Shown one piece after another: positions 1-7,395 of a DNA stretch of 32,197 nucleotides (the first letter of the stretch is position 1; each line of letters begins with the position of its first letter). This DNA comes from Phycisphaerales bacterium (lineage in GTDB: Bacteria > Planctomycetota > Phycisphaerae > Phycisphaerales > UBA1924), in the NCBI GenBank assembly GCA_022072615.1, contig JAJVHS010000058.1:1-32197 (forward strand), given 5' to 3'. Made by a program: the position numbers and the translations under genes. The notes beneath the pieces are model-generated. The model saw only the letters and a list, made by a program, of their open reading frames with translations. It was not told the origin of the DNA and did not search any database.

Positions 1-454
1 AGTACCGGCCGCCCTTCTCGAACACGCGCGCATGGCTTCGCGAGGCGGCGCCGTCTTTGACGACGACGTCGTTGTCAGCGATGCGGCCGAGGCGCGCCTC
101 GTCGGTGAACGAGAACTCCTCGCCGGGCCCGCGCATGGCGTTGGTGGCGAGCGTCCCGCTGGCGTTGGTGTAACCCAGCTCGCTGATGCCGTTGCCCGCG
201 TGGACGACCCAGCCGTTGAAGGGGATCTCGAGCTGGTCGCGGTAGCCCACCTGGATCCCGGGGATGGCGTGCGGCGCGTTGATCGAGTCGCCCAGGACCA
301 CGAGCACCGCCTGCCCCGGCGGCTGGTAGAGCCCCGCCGCGAACTGGCCGGCCTTGTGGCTCGTGGGGGCGGACCAGCCCATGCCGGGGCCGGCGCTCAC
401 GGTCCACGCGAGGGTGCCAACGGCAAAAAGCGGGCAAACCGACGAGTTCGACAT
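1..454 (-). CDS. Secreted SGNH/GDSL-like hydrolase family protein, partial (C-terminus beyond window)
   Basis: The frame is open from an ATG at 454 to the left edge, so about 151 N-terminal residues are visible. A purine-rich AGGA lies about 5 nt upstream of the ATG. The first ~21 residues form a short hydrophobic signal-like segment ending near VSAGP, so export is likely. Around residues 50-58 the sequence LVVLGDSIN matches block I of SGNH/GDSL hydrolases, where the Ser of GDS is the nucleophile. A later stretch (NDVVVKDGAASRSHARVFEKGGRY) follows a Gly-rich region. The rest of the catalytic set (Gly, Asn and the DxxH block) would lie outside the window, so enzymatic activity cannot be judged. 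It could be an esterase or sialate acetylesterase-like protein; the substrate is unknown. Confidence 0.62.
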   Translation of the reverse strand, partial: MSNSSVCPLFAVGTLAWTVSAGPGMGWSAPTSHKAGQFAAGLYQPPGQAVLVVLGDSINAPHAIPGIQVGYRDQLEIPFNGWVVHAGNGISELGYTNASGTLATNAMRGPGEEFSFTDEARLGRIADNDVVVKDGAASRSHARVFEKGGRY

Positions 455-625
455 GTATTCCTGCCTGTTGGGCGTTCTCCGGGCGAGTCGCGGCGTGTGC
501 ACAGAGCGGTACCACGCGACCGGCGGTCGCGGTTCAGTGCGCCGGAAAAATCCCGCGAAAACAGCCGTGGAACCCTCTCAGGCGGCGGGCGACCCGCTCG
601 GTGCCCGTTCGGAGACGAGGGCGTG

Positions 626-657
626 AAAACGAAACCGCCCGCGCTGGGCGCGGGCGG
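626..657 (-). terminator. Rho-independent terminator after the 688-1758 gene
   Basis: A 9-bp perfect GC stem (CCGCCCGCG at 635-643 with CGCGGGCGG at 649-657), extendable by one pair, is followed on the minus strand by TTTCGTTTTC (634-625). It lies 30 nt after the stop of the last of the three tandem PEP-CTERM genes. The two upstream intergenic gaps have no comparably good terminator. Confidence 0.85.
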
Positions 658-687
658 GGGTGCACGCATCGGAGGCGGTTGCGGGGT

Positions 688-1758
688 TCAGCGCCGACGG
701 CGGCCGGCGGCCAGGGCCGCGAGGCCCGCGAGGGCAAGAGAGCCGGGCGCGGGGATGAAGTAGACGCCGAACACGTTCTCGCCGGGGCCGGCGAGCGTCT
801 CGATGTTGGTGCCGTCGGTGTTCATCTGGTAGAAGGCCTGCGTGCCTTCCACGGTGAACACGAGCTTGTCGGTGTACGGGTTCCACTTCGCGCCGCCCAT
901 GAGGGGGTAGGTGGCGCTCTCGGCCAGGAGAAGCTGGACGCTGCCGTTGATCCAGTTGCCGGCGGCGTCGAGCTGGGCCTTGTAGATGCCCGTCTCGCGG
1001 TCGACGAAGAAGACCTCGTTGGTCGAGGCCTTGATGTCCACCGTCCGGACGAAGCTGAGCTTCTCGGGGAGACCGGTGGCGGCCAGGTCGGCGAAGTTGA
1101 CCAGCAGGGTGGGGGTCGAGACCTCGGTGACGGTGTTGTAATCGAACTTCCACAGCGTGCTCGCGGACTTGTCGGGCCCGGAGAAGTCCGAGTCGCCGCC
1201 GTTGTTGCACGCGACGAAGTACTGGTTGGCGGCGTAGGGGCTGTTCACCAGGTCGTTGGCGGTGAAGGGCTGGGGCGGCGGGAGCAGGTTGTTCTGGTTG
1301 AACGAGGTGACGACGTTGCCGGTCGCGGTGTCGACGGACACCAGGCCGCGCACCGGGTTGACCGGGTTGTACTCGCTCTGCGGGCTCTGGACCGTCACCA
1401 GCCGGCCGTTGGCGGCGTTGTACTTCAGCGTCGTCGGGTTGGCGAGGGGGAAGCCCTGCTTGACGACCGAGTGCGACGCGGCGCCGAAGAGGTTGTCGAC
1501 GCGGTAGATCGCGGACTTGTTGTTGTTGAGGTCAACGGGGTACTGGCCGGCGGTGACGTAGAACTCGCCGCCGGGGCCGCGGTCGAAGCCGCCGAGCCCT
1601 TCGGACGGTGAGCCGGGGATGGTGTACAGCGTGGTGATGGTCCCGTTGTCGTAGTACTTGAAGGTCATGTTGCCGGTCGTGTAGATGATGTTGCCGACCT
1701 GGGCGTGCGCCGCGCCGGCGAGCATGAACAGCGCGGCGGTCGTGGTGAACCTTCTCAT
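688..1758 (-). CDS. Secreted PEP-CTERM-like protein, probable beta-propeller (third gene of tandem family)
   Basis: This gene encodes 356 residues from the ATG at 1758; GGAGGAG lies 8 nt upstream and rules out longer starts. Residues 1-20 (MRRFTTTAALFMLAGAAHA) are a signal peptide. The body has repeated beta-rich motifs such as GEFYVTAGQYPVD, SAIYRVDNLF, NPYTDKLVF and IYQMNTDG, which look like propeller blades (NHL/SMP-30-like). The C-terminus has an IPAPGSLALAGLAALAA helix followed by GRRRR, the planctomycete version of a PEP-CTERM anchor. It is clearly homologous to the two genes upstream (1898-2998 and 3131-4228) but more divergent than they are from each other. A cell-surface or extracellular role is inferred; the ligand is unknown. 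Confidence 0.85.
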   Translation of the reverse strand: MRRFTTTAALFMLAGAAHAQVGNIIYTTGNMTFKYYDNGTITTLYTIPGSPSEGLGGFDRGPGGEFYVTAGQYPVDLNNNKSAIYRVDNLFGAASHSVVKQGFPLANPTTLKYNAANGRLVTVQSPQSEYNPVNPVRGLVSVDTATGNVVTSFNQNNLLPPPQPFTANDLVNSPYAANQYFVACNNGGDSDFSGPDKSASTLWKFDYNTVTEVSTPTLLVNFADLAATGLPEKLSFVRTVDIKASTNEVFFVDRETGIYKAQLDAAGNWINGSVQLLLAESATYPLMGGAKWNPYTDKLVFTVEGTQAFYQMNTDGTNIETLAGPGENVFGVYFIPAPGSLALAGLAALAAGRRRR

Positions 1759-1897
1759 GGATTGCTCCTCCTTGTGTGCCGAACCCCTGCGAACGCGGCG
1801 GGGCGGGACGGAACGCACGCGGGCGCCGCTGACGGGAATCGGCCCGCGGGCCTTTCGGACCGCGGACCGGGTGCTTGCGATTCGAACCGGCCGTGGA

Positions 1898-2998
1898 TCA
1901 GCGGCGGCGGCGGGCGGCGGCGAGGCCGGCGAGCCCGACCAGGGCCAGCGAGCCGGGCGCCGGGACGAAGTAGAAGCCGCGGGCGCCAACGCCCGAGGTC
2001 ACGAGCTCGAAGCCCGAGCCGTCGGGGTTGATCTGGTAGATGTTGCCCGTGGTCTCATCGGAGAAGACGACCTTGTCGGTGTAGGGGTTGTACTCGATGG
2101 CGTCGGGGCGGTTGGCCGCGATCAGGTCCTGGAAGACCAGGGAGATGCCGCCGAAGCTCCCGTCGGGGTTGAGCGTGACCTTCAGGATGCCGTTGAGCGA
2201 CTGGTTCTGGATGGTCAGCGCCGCGTTGGTGATGAACATCTCGCGGGTGGATTCCTTGATGGTCGAGGAACGGGCGAAGGTCACCGGGGCCGAGAGGCCC
2301 GTGGCGGAGGTATCGCCGAGGTTCACCATCAGGGAGGGGGTGCCGACCATGGTGCCGGGGTCGACGCTGTAATGCCACAGCGTGCTCCAGGGCGCGTCGC
2401 TGGACGAGAAGTCGTTGTTGCCGCCGTTGATGCAGGTGAGGTAGTAGTCGTTCGCGCCCGCGTAGGGGTTGCGGGTCACGTCGTTGGTGGTGTAGACGGC
2501 GGGGTAGGAGGGGGGCACGGTCTGCTGGTAGGAGTTGACGTCGACGCCCGAATCGGCGTTGACGGCGCGCACGCCGCGGTGGACCTGCGAGTCGTTGCCG
2601 TATTCCGACTGGGCGTTGTTGGCGTAGACGATGTTGCGCGAGGCCGAGTGCCAGGCCATCCCCGAGGGGTTGGCCATGTCGAAGCCCTGCTTGACGGTGC
2701 TGACCACGGGCACCGCCGCGAAGACATTGTCGATGCGGTAGACGGCCGACTTGTTGTTGGCGGTGTCGACCGGGAAGGGCCCGCTGCCGACGTAGTACTC
2801 GCCGGTGGGGGCCCGGAGGATCTCGGCCAGGCGCACGTCCGGGTCGGCGAAGCTGACCAGGGTCGAGACCGCGCCGTTGTTGTAGTACATGACCGCGTCG
2901 TTGGTCTTGGAGGTGAACACGATGTTGCCGACCGCGGCGGCCTGCGCCACCGAGGCGGTTCCGGCCGCCGCCAATACCGCGATGATGATCTTGCTCAT
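1898..2998 (-). CDS. Secreted PEP-CTERM-like protein, probable beta-propeller (second gene of tandem family)
   Basis: This gene encodes 366 residues from the ATG at 2998 (MSKIIIAVLAAAGTASVAQA signal peptide, cleavage near residue 20); GAGGAG lies about 9-14 nt upstream. The mature part starts AAVGNIVFTSKTNDAVMYYNNG and carries the family blocks GEYYVGSGPFPVDT, SAVYRIDNVFAAVP, IVYANNAQSEYGN and NPYTDKVVFSDETTG. These look like metal-free propeller blades, though the fold is inferred. The C-terminal anchor is FVPAPGSLALVGLAGLAA then ARRRR. The adjacent 3131-4228 protein shares long identical stretches across its full length, which indicates tandem duplication. The 139-bp gap to the downstream gene lacks a good terminator, so co-transcription is plausible. 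Confidence 0.88.
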   Translation of the reverse strand: MSKIIIAVLAAAGTASVAQAAAVGNIVFTSKTNDAVMYYNNGAVSTLVSFADPDVRLAEILRAPTGEYYVGSGPFPVDTANNKSAVYRIDNVFAAVPVVSTVKQGFDMANPSGMAWHSASRNIVYANNAQSEYGNDSQVHRGVRAVNADSGVDVNSYQQTVPPSYPAVYTTNDVTRNPYAGANDYYLTCINGGNNDFSSSDAPWSTLWHYSVDPGTMVGTPSLMVNLGDTSATGLSAPVTFARSSTIKESTREMFITNAALTIQNQSLNGILKVTLNPDGSFGGISLVFQDLIAANRPDAIEYNPYTDKVVFSDETTGNIYQINPDGSGFELVTSGVGARGFYFVPAPGSLALVGLAGLAAARRRR

Positions 2999-3130
2999 GC
3001 CCTGACTCCTCTGAAAGGTCCCTGTCGGTTCCCCGGGCGCCCCGCGTGCGCGGCCTATCCGCGACGAGGAGCCAAGCCGCGAGCGGCCCGGTCGGGCCGC
3101 CCGCGGTGAAGGTCTCACGTCACATGCTTC

Positions 3131-4228
3131 TCAGCGGCGACGGCGGGCGGCCGCGAGGCCGGCGAGGCCGACCAGGGCGAGCGAGCCCGGGGCCGGGACG
3201 AAGTAGAAGCCGCGCGAGCCGACGTTGGCGACGACCAGCTCGAACCCCGTTCCGTCGGGGTTGATCTGGTAGATCGCGCCGGTGGTCTCGTCGCTGAACA
3301 CCACCTTGTCGGTGTAGGGGTTGTACTCGATGTTGTCCGGACGGGGCGCGTTGGTCATGTCCTGGAACAGCATGGAGATGCCGCCGAAGGTGCCGTCGGG
3401 GTTGAGCGTGATCTTGAAGATCCCGTTCATCGACTGGTCCTGGATGTCCAGGGCCGCGTTGACGACGAACATCTCACGGGTCGATTCCTTGATCGACGCG
3501 TGGCGGACGAAGGTCAGGGGCTTGGCCAGGCCGGTGGCGGAGGTGTCGCCGAGGTTGACCATCAGGCTGGGCGTGCCCGCGAGGGTGCCCGAGTCGATGT
3601 TGTAATGCCACAGCGAGCTCCACGAGGCATCGGCGCTCGAGAAGTCGTGGTTGCCGCCGTTGATGGCGACGACGTAGTAGTCGTCGTTGCCGGCGTAGGG
3701 GTTCTTGAGCACGTCGTTGGCCGTGCGGACGGTGGGGGCGGTCACAAAGACCTGCTGGTAGGACCCGACGTCGGTGCCGCTGTCGACGTTCACGGCCCGG
3801 ATGCCGCGGTAGACCGCGGTGTCGTCGCCGTACTCAGACTGCGCGTTGTTGGCGTAGACGATGTCGCGCGACCCGGCGTGCCACACCATGCCCGAGGGGT
3901 TGGCCATGTCGTAGCCCTGCTTGACGGTGGTCACGGTGGGGACCGCGGCGAAGACGTTGTCGATCCGGTAGAGGGCCGACTTGTTGTTGCCGGTGTTGAC
4001 CGGGAAGGGGCCGCTGTCGACGTAGTACTCGCCGGTGGGGGCCCGCAGGATCTCCGCAAGGCGGACATCGGGGTCCGCAAAACTGACAAGGGTGGAGACG
4101 ACGCCGTTGTTGTAGTACATCACAGCGTCGTTGGTCTTGGACGTAAAGACGATGTTGCCGACCGCCGCCGCGCTGGCGATGGACGACGCCCCTGAAAGGG
4201 CCAGAATTGCGATAAGTCTCTTGCTCAT
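3131..4228 (-). CDS. Secreted PEP-CTERM-like protein, probable beta-propeller (first gene of tandem family)
   Basis: This gene encodes 365 residues from the ATG at 4228, with GAGGAG about 8-13 nt upstream. The signal peptide is MSKRLIAILALSGASSIASA. The mature protein begins AAVGNIVFTSKTNDAV, identical to the start of the mature protein of the 1898-2998 gene, and the two can be aligned to the end without large gaps. Repeated YxxDxxF, NPYTDKVVF and IYQINPDGTG blocks suggest a propeller. The C-terminus is FVPAPGSLALVGLAGLAA followed by ARRRR. It is the first gene of the presumed three-gene unit. I found no convincing sigma-70 promoter in the 686 bp upstream. Confidence 0.88.
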   Translation of the reverse strand: MSKRLIAILALSGASSIASAAAVGNIVFTSKTNDAVMYYNNGVVSTLVSFADPDVRLAEILRAPTGEYYVDSGPFPVNTGNNKSALYRIDNVFAAVPTVTTVKQGYDMANPSGMVWHAGSRDIVYANNAQSEYGDDTAVYRGIRAVNVDSGTDVGSYQQVFVTAPTVRTANDVLKNPYAGNDDYYVVAINGGNHDFSSADASWSSLWHYNIDSGTLAGTPSLMVNLGDTSATGLAKPLTFVRHASIKESTREMFVVNAALDIQDQSMNGIFKITLNPDGTFGGISMLFQDMTNAPRPDNIEYNPYTDKVVFSDETTGAIYQINPDGTGFELVVANVGSRGFYFVPAPGSLALVGLAGLAAARRRR

Positions 4229-4914
4229 CTCGTGTTGCTCCTCTGGCGGGCCTGTTTCCCGCCGCTGCTGTGAAGCGATCACACAGCCGTTGCCCCCGCA
4301 GCGGGAACGCTGCATCTGCGGGGCGACGCCCATCCGATCGCGATGTGCTCGAACTTCCCTTCCCTTGCAACTCCCTCGAAGTGAACGACCAATTTCCTGT
4401 ACGTCCGGTTCAACTCAATGCGTTGCCGCAACCTCTTCGAATCCCCGAGAAAGCCGGTTTTTGACCCTGCGAACGGATCTTTGGCCGGACCGGTGATCGG
4501 GGCCCCGCGGACCTCAGGATGCCGGGTGCGACGACGCCGGTCCAATCCGCGGACGTCGAACTCTAAGTTATGCATCGATGCGGCCTTCGGTCGCGGCGAA
4601 CCGCGCTTCCACTCCCCTGTTCTCTCCTGCGTGTCATCCGGCCACGATAGACAACACGATGCTTCGAAAAAGGAGCCGCGACCTCCTATCGCAATTCCTC
4701 TTCGTGGGGCAGTATAGTCCTAGAAGCAGGGGATGTGAACCCAAACATACGGCGATCACGACCTCCTATTTTGAATCTTCATGTGTTTGTGTTTCGTGCG
4801 CAAGACCTCCGTGCATACCAGGGTTTTGGCCGGGTCTGGTGGTGGACCCCTGCGCCTGGGGTCGGCGGAACGTGACACCCTCTGCAGGGGCGTCTACACT
4901 CCCCTCCTTGAGTC
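4229..4914. other. 686-bp intergenic region
   Basis: This gap separates the PEP-CTERM array (-) from tRNA-Ile (+). It is less GC-rich than the coding parts around 4370-4470 and 4640-4820. Apart from the tRNA promoter at 4872-4900 nothing was identified. A 119-codon open frame (4578-4937) runs into the tRNA and has no ribosome site or recognisable domain, so it was not called. Confidence 0.6.
4872..4900 (+). promoter_or_regulatory. Sigma-70-like promoter of tRNA-Ile
   Basis: GTGACA (4872-4877) and TACACT (4895-4900) are separated by exactly 17 nt. The -10 box ends 14 nt before the mature tRNA 5' end, a typical distance for a short tRNA leader. Confidence 0.6.
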
Positions 4915-4988
4915 GGGCTTGTAGCTCAGCTGGCTAGAGCGCACCCCTGATAAGGGTGAGGTCGTTGGTTCGAGTCCAATCAGGCCCA
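4915..4988 (+). tRNA. tRNA-Ile (anticodon GAU)
   Basis: This is a full cloverleaf of 74 nt. The acceptor stem GGGCTTG pairs with CAGGCCC (one G-U pair). The D arm is TAGCTCAGCTGGCTAGAGC. The anticodon stem CACCC/GGGTG encloses the loop CTGATAA with anticodon GAT. The T arm contains GGTTCGAGTCC and the discriminator base is A. The CCA end is not encoded and must be added enzymatically. In many bacteria tRNA-Ile(GAU) lies in the rRNA spacer; here no rRNA is adjacent and it has its own promoter and terminator. Confidence 0.96.
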
Positions 4989-4995
4989 CTGCGAG

Positions 4996-5028
4996 CGGGG
5001 TATCCCAGACGGATGCCCCGTTTTTTTT
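4996..5028 (+). terminator. Rho-independent terminator of tRNA-Ile
   Basis: A 10-bp stem (CGGGGTATCC at 4996-5005 with GGATGCCCCG at 5011-5020, one G-U pair) has a 5-nt loop and is followed directly by eight T residues (5021-5028). It begins 8 nt after the tRNA. Confidence 0.92.
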
Positions 5029-5210
5029 CCGGCGCTGCGGGCCGACAGCGACAACGCACCGCGGGCGGGAGAATACGCCGGGCCCGTCGGTTTGCCGAGA
5101 GACGCCCGGCTCGAGGGTTATGATCCCGCGGGCGCCGCGTGCCGGGCGGCGGCGGGGGCGGAGAGTGTGTGACCCGGCGTGACGACCGGGCGGGTTTGAA
5201 GGGGAAAGGC

Positions 5211-5513
5211 ATGCGCATCGACATCGTCGGCCGTGACATCGAGATCACGCCCGCCATCCAGCAGTACGCCGAGCAGAAAGCCGCCAAGCTGCCCCGGTAT
5301 TTCGACGGTCTCCAGCAGGTCACCATCACGATCCACCGGACGCACGCGCACCAGACCTCCGAGTACTCGGTGGAGGTGGTGGCCGACGTCGAGAAGCACG
5401 CGGATTTCGTCGCCAGCGGGGGCGGGGCCGACCTTTACGCGGTCCTGGACGAGACGGTCGAGAAGATCGGCCGCCAGCTCAAGGACTTCAAGGAAAAGCT
5501 CAAGAAGCACTGA
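5211..5513 (+). CDS. hpf: Ribosome hibernation promoting factor (short HPF type)
   Basis: This gene encodes 100 residues from the ATG at 5211, preceded by GAAGGGGAAAGGC as ribosome site. The sequence MRIDIVGRDIEITPAIQQYAEQK is the typical opening of the HPF/YfiA (RaiA) family, followed by beta strands and a Lys-rich C-terminal helix (KDFKEKLKKH). The length matches short HPF (~95-110 aa); the C-terminal dimerisation domain of long HPF is absent. Short HPF binds the 30S decoding region and promotes inactive ribosome dimers in starvation, usually with RMF in gammaproteobacteria. It is followed 40 nt later by ptsN, an order also common beside rpoN in other bacteria, though rpoN is not in the window. 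Confidence 0.92.
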   Translation: MRIDIVGRDIEITPAIQQYAEQKAAKLPRYFDGLQQVTITIHRTHAHQTSEYSVEVVADVEKHADFVASGGGADLYAVLDETVEKIGRQLKDFKEKLKKH

Positions 5514-5541
5514 CGCGGGACGCGGGTTTTCGTCGCGCTTC

Positions 5542-5556
5542 AAGGAGTCCAGGTTG
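5542..5556 (+). promoter_or_regulatory. Ribosome binding site fixing the TTG start of ptsN
   Basis: AAGGAG (5542-5547) lies 6 nt before TTG (5554-5556). The reading frame stays open far upstream through hpf, and there is no ATG or GTG near the homology start, so this site defines the start codon. Confidence 0.75.
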
Positions 5557-6033
5557 CTCAAGCTCACGGACATCGTCTCGCCGGCCGCCGTCGTCGTCCC
5601 GCTGAAGGGACGCGAGCGCGACCAGGTGGTGGGGGAGCTGGTGGACGCGCTGGTCGCGAGCAACGCCATCGACCGCGACTCGCGCGATCACATCTATCTC
5701 CGCGTGCTCGACCGCGAGCTCAAGAGCACCACGGGTTTCGGCAAAGGCGTCGCGGTTCCGCACGCCAAGGACGGCCGGATCCGCCGCATCAGCGCGGCCA
5801 TCGGGCTGAGCCACGCGGGGGTGGAGTTCAACTCCCTCGACCGCCAGCCGGTCTACACCGTCATCCTCCTGATCTCGCCGGACGAGCAGCCCAACGAGCA
5901 TCTGCGTGCGATGGAGGCGATCTTCAAGCACGTGGGCAGCGATGTGTTCCGCCGGCTCCTGCGCCAATGTCAGACGTCCGCGGACGTCTGGGCGCTTCTG
6001 CAGGAAGCCGACAGCCAGAAATACTCCGCCTGA
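5554..6033 (+). CDS. ptsN: PTS EIIA domain protein, PtsN (EIIA-Ntr) type
   Basis: This gene encodes 159 residues from a TTG start at 5554, supported by AAGGAG 6 nt upstream. It is a single PTS EIIA type-2 domain: MLKLTDIVSP opening, the phosphorylatable His70 in TGFGKGVAVPHAK, then ISAAIGLSHAGVEFNSLDRQPV and the C-terminal helices with NEHLRAMEAIFKHV. EIIA-Ntr proteins accept phosphate from an HPr-type carrier and act as regulators (nitrogen, potassium, stringent response) rather than sugar transporters. Location after hpf and before ptsH supports the regulatory PTS reading. No EIIB or EIIC is nearby. The frame also extends upstream in phase with an hpf overlap; that portion is Arg/Ser-rich shadow sequence. 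Confidence 0.9.
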   Translation: MLKLTDIVSPAAVVVPLKGRERDQVVGELVDALVASNAIDRDSRDHIYLRVLDRELKSTTGFGKGVAVPHAKDGRIRRISAAIGLSHAGVEFNSLDRQPVYTVILLISPDEQPNEHLRAMEAIFKHVGSDVFRRLLRQCQTSADVWALLQEADSQKYSA

Positions 6034-6123
6034 TCAGCCGCCCGCCGCGACAGCCTCCCGCGGACCCTCCGGGCGATCCATTTCCGGGGGCGCCGAGGTT
6101 CGGGTCCGCTTGGGGCGAGCTGC

Positions 6124-6399
6124 ATGTCCACGCGTCACGAGGTCAAGGTCACGATCGTCAACCGGCTTGGGCTGCACGCCCGGCCGGCGATGGCGTTCGT
6201 CGATGCCGCGAACCTCTACCAGTGCGACGTGCGTGTCTGCCGCGAGGACACCGAGGTCGACGGCAAGTCGATCATGCAGATGATGATGCTCGCCGCCGGT
6301 CAGGGCACCGAGCTGCTGATCATCTGCGACGGCCCGGACGCCGAGGCGGCGTGCAAGGCGCTCAAGGCGCTGGTCGACGGCGGCTTCGAGGAGGAGTGA
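6124..6399 (+). CDS. ptsH: HPr-family phosphocarrier protein
   Basis: This gene encodes 91 residues. The active-site motif LGLHARPAMAF holds the phosphorylated His18 with Arg20 next to it. The second motif VDGKSIMQMMMLAA contains Ser49, equivalent to regulatory Ser46 of HPr; that makes control by an HPr kinase possible but not shown. The ribosome site is weak (GGGGCGAGCTGC before the ATG). HPr takes phosphate from enzyme I and would pass it to the EIIA encoded 90 nt upstream. The TGA stop is immediately followed, without a single spare base, by the stop codon of yjfF on the other strand. No ptsI or ptsK is present in the window. Confidence 0.94.
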   Translation: MSTRHEVKVTIVNRLGLHARPAMAFVDAANLYQCDVRVCREDTEVDGKSIMQMMMLAAGQGTELLIICDGPDAEAACKALKALVDGGFEEE

Positions 6400-7395
6400 T
6401 CAGGCCCGGCCGGGAGCGCGGCCGCGGTCGGCGATCGACTCGATCAGCCGCTGGAGCGCGACGAAGCCGAGCATGAGTCCGCCGACGGCGATCCGCGTCA
6501 GCCACGAGTTGACGTCGCCGAAGGTGATCAGCGTCTGGATGAGGCCCAGGATCAGCACGCCCAGGACCGTTCCCTGGACGGACCCGACGCCGCCGCGCAG
6601 GCGCGTGCCGCCGATCACCACCGCCGCGATGGCGTCGAGTTCCCAGCCCGTGCACGACGCCGGGTTGCCCGATTGCTGGTAGAGCGCAAAGACGATCCCG
6701 GCGAGGGCCGAGCACATGCCGCAGAGCCCGTAGGTCATGATGCGGGTGCGTGCGACCGGGATGCCCATGAGCCGCGCGGCCTCGGCGTCGTCGCCGATGG
6801 CGTACACGCAGCGCCCGGCGCGGGTGCAGCGCAGGAAGTACACGGCGGCCGCGGCGACGACGAGGAAGATGTCGACCGTGAGCGGGATCGCGACGCCCCG
6901 CGGGCCGACGGGCAGGCGGAAGGTCATCGCGTCGTTCATGGTGGAGGCGACGAACTCGTGGCGGATGCCCAGGGACTGCGGGTAGATCCAGAACGCGGCG
7001 CCGCGGGCCAGGAACATGCCCGCGAGCGTGACCAGGAACGCCGGGATCGCGAAGCGCTGGATGATCACGCCCTGGCCGATGCCGAAGGCGAGCCCGACGG
7101 TCGTGGCCATGGCCATCGCCGCCAGCGGGTGCACGCCCTGCTTCTCGATGAGCCACGCGACGAAGATGCCCGTGAAGGCCATGACCGACCCGATCGAGAG
7201 GTCGATGCCGCCGGACAGGATGACGAGGCTTGCGCCGATCGCCGCGACGCCCAGCGCGGCGTTGTCGATGAACAGGTTGCGCACCACCGCCCAGGACGCG
7301 AAGTTGTCGAACAGCAGGGCGCCCGCCGCGAACGCGCCGACCAGCACGGCGAGCGTCGCGAGCAGCGGGATGACGCGGGCGCTCACGCCGGTCAT
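6400..7395 (-). CDS. yjfF: Sugar ABC transporter permease, YjfF type
   Basis: This gene encodes 331 residues with about nine hydrophobic segments. The block VILSGGIDLSIGSVMAFTG (around residues 57-75) is the BPD_transp_2 signature of ribose/galactofuranose-type permeases (RbsC/YtfT/YjfF). The segment ELDAIAAVVIGGTRLRGGVGS near residues 255-275 is the usual cytoplasmic loop region contacting the ATPase. ATG at 7395 overlaps the ytfT stop by 4 nt (ATGA), so the two are translationally coupled and likely form the membrane heterodimer. The ATP-binding and periplasmic sugar-binding subunits (YtfR and YtfQ in E. coli) are not encoded here. Substrate assignment to a furanose sugar is inference. Confidence 0.88.
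   Translation of the reverse strand: MTGVSARVIPLLATLAVLVGAFAAGALLFDNFASWAVVRNLFIDNAALGVAAIGASLVILSGGIDLSIGSVMAFTGIFVAWLIEKQGVHPLAAMAMATTVGLAFGIGQGVIIQRFAIPAFLVTLAGMFLARGAAFWIYPQSLGIRHEFVASTMNDAMTFRLPVGPRGVAIPLTVDIFLVVAAAAVYFLRCTRAGRCVYAIGDDAEAARLMGIPVARTRIMTYGLCGMCSALAGIVFALYQQSGNPASCTGWELDAIAAVVIGGTRLRGGVGSVQGTVLGVLILGLIQTLITFGDVNSWLTRIAVGGLMLGFVALQRLIESIADRGRAPGRA

Noticed and set aside
601..4195. Long Gly/Val/Asp-rich frames antisense to the three PEP-CTERM genes
   Set aside because: They are complementary-frame artefacts of GC-rich DNA; the minus-strand proteins have signal peptides, ribosome sites and shared homology.
4578..4937. 119-codon open frame on the plus strand
   Set aside because: It runs into tRNA-Ile, lacks a ribosome site and has no domain; composition looks random.
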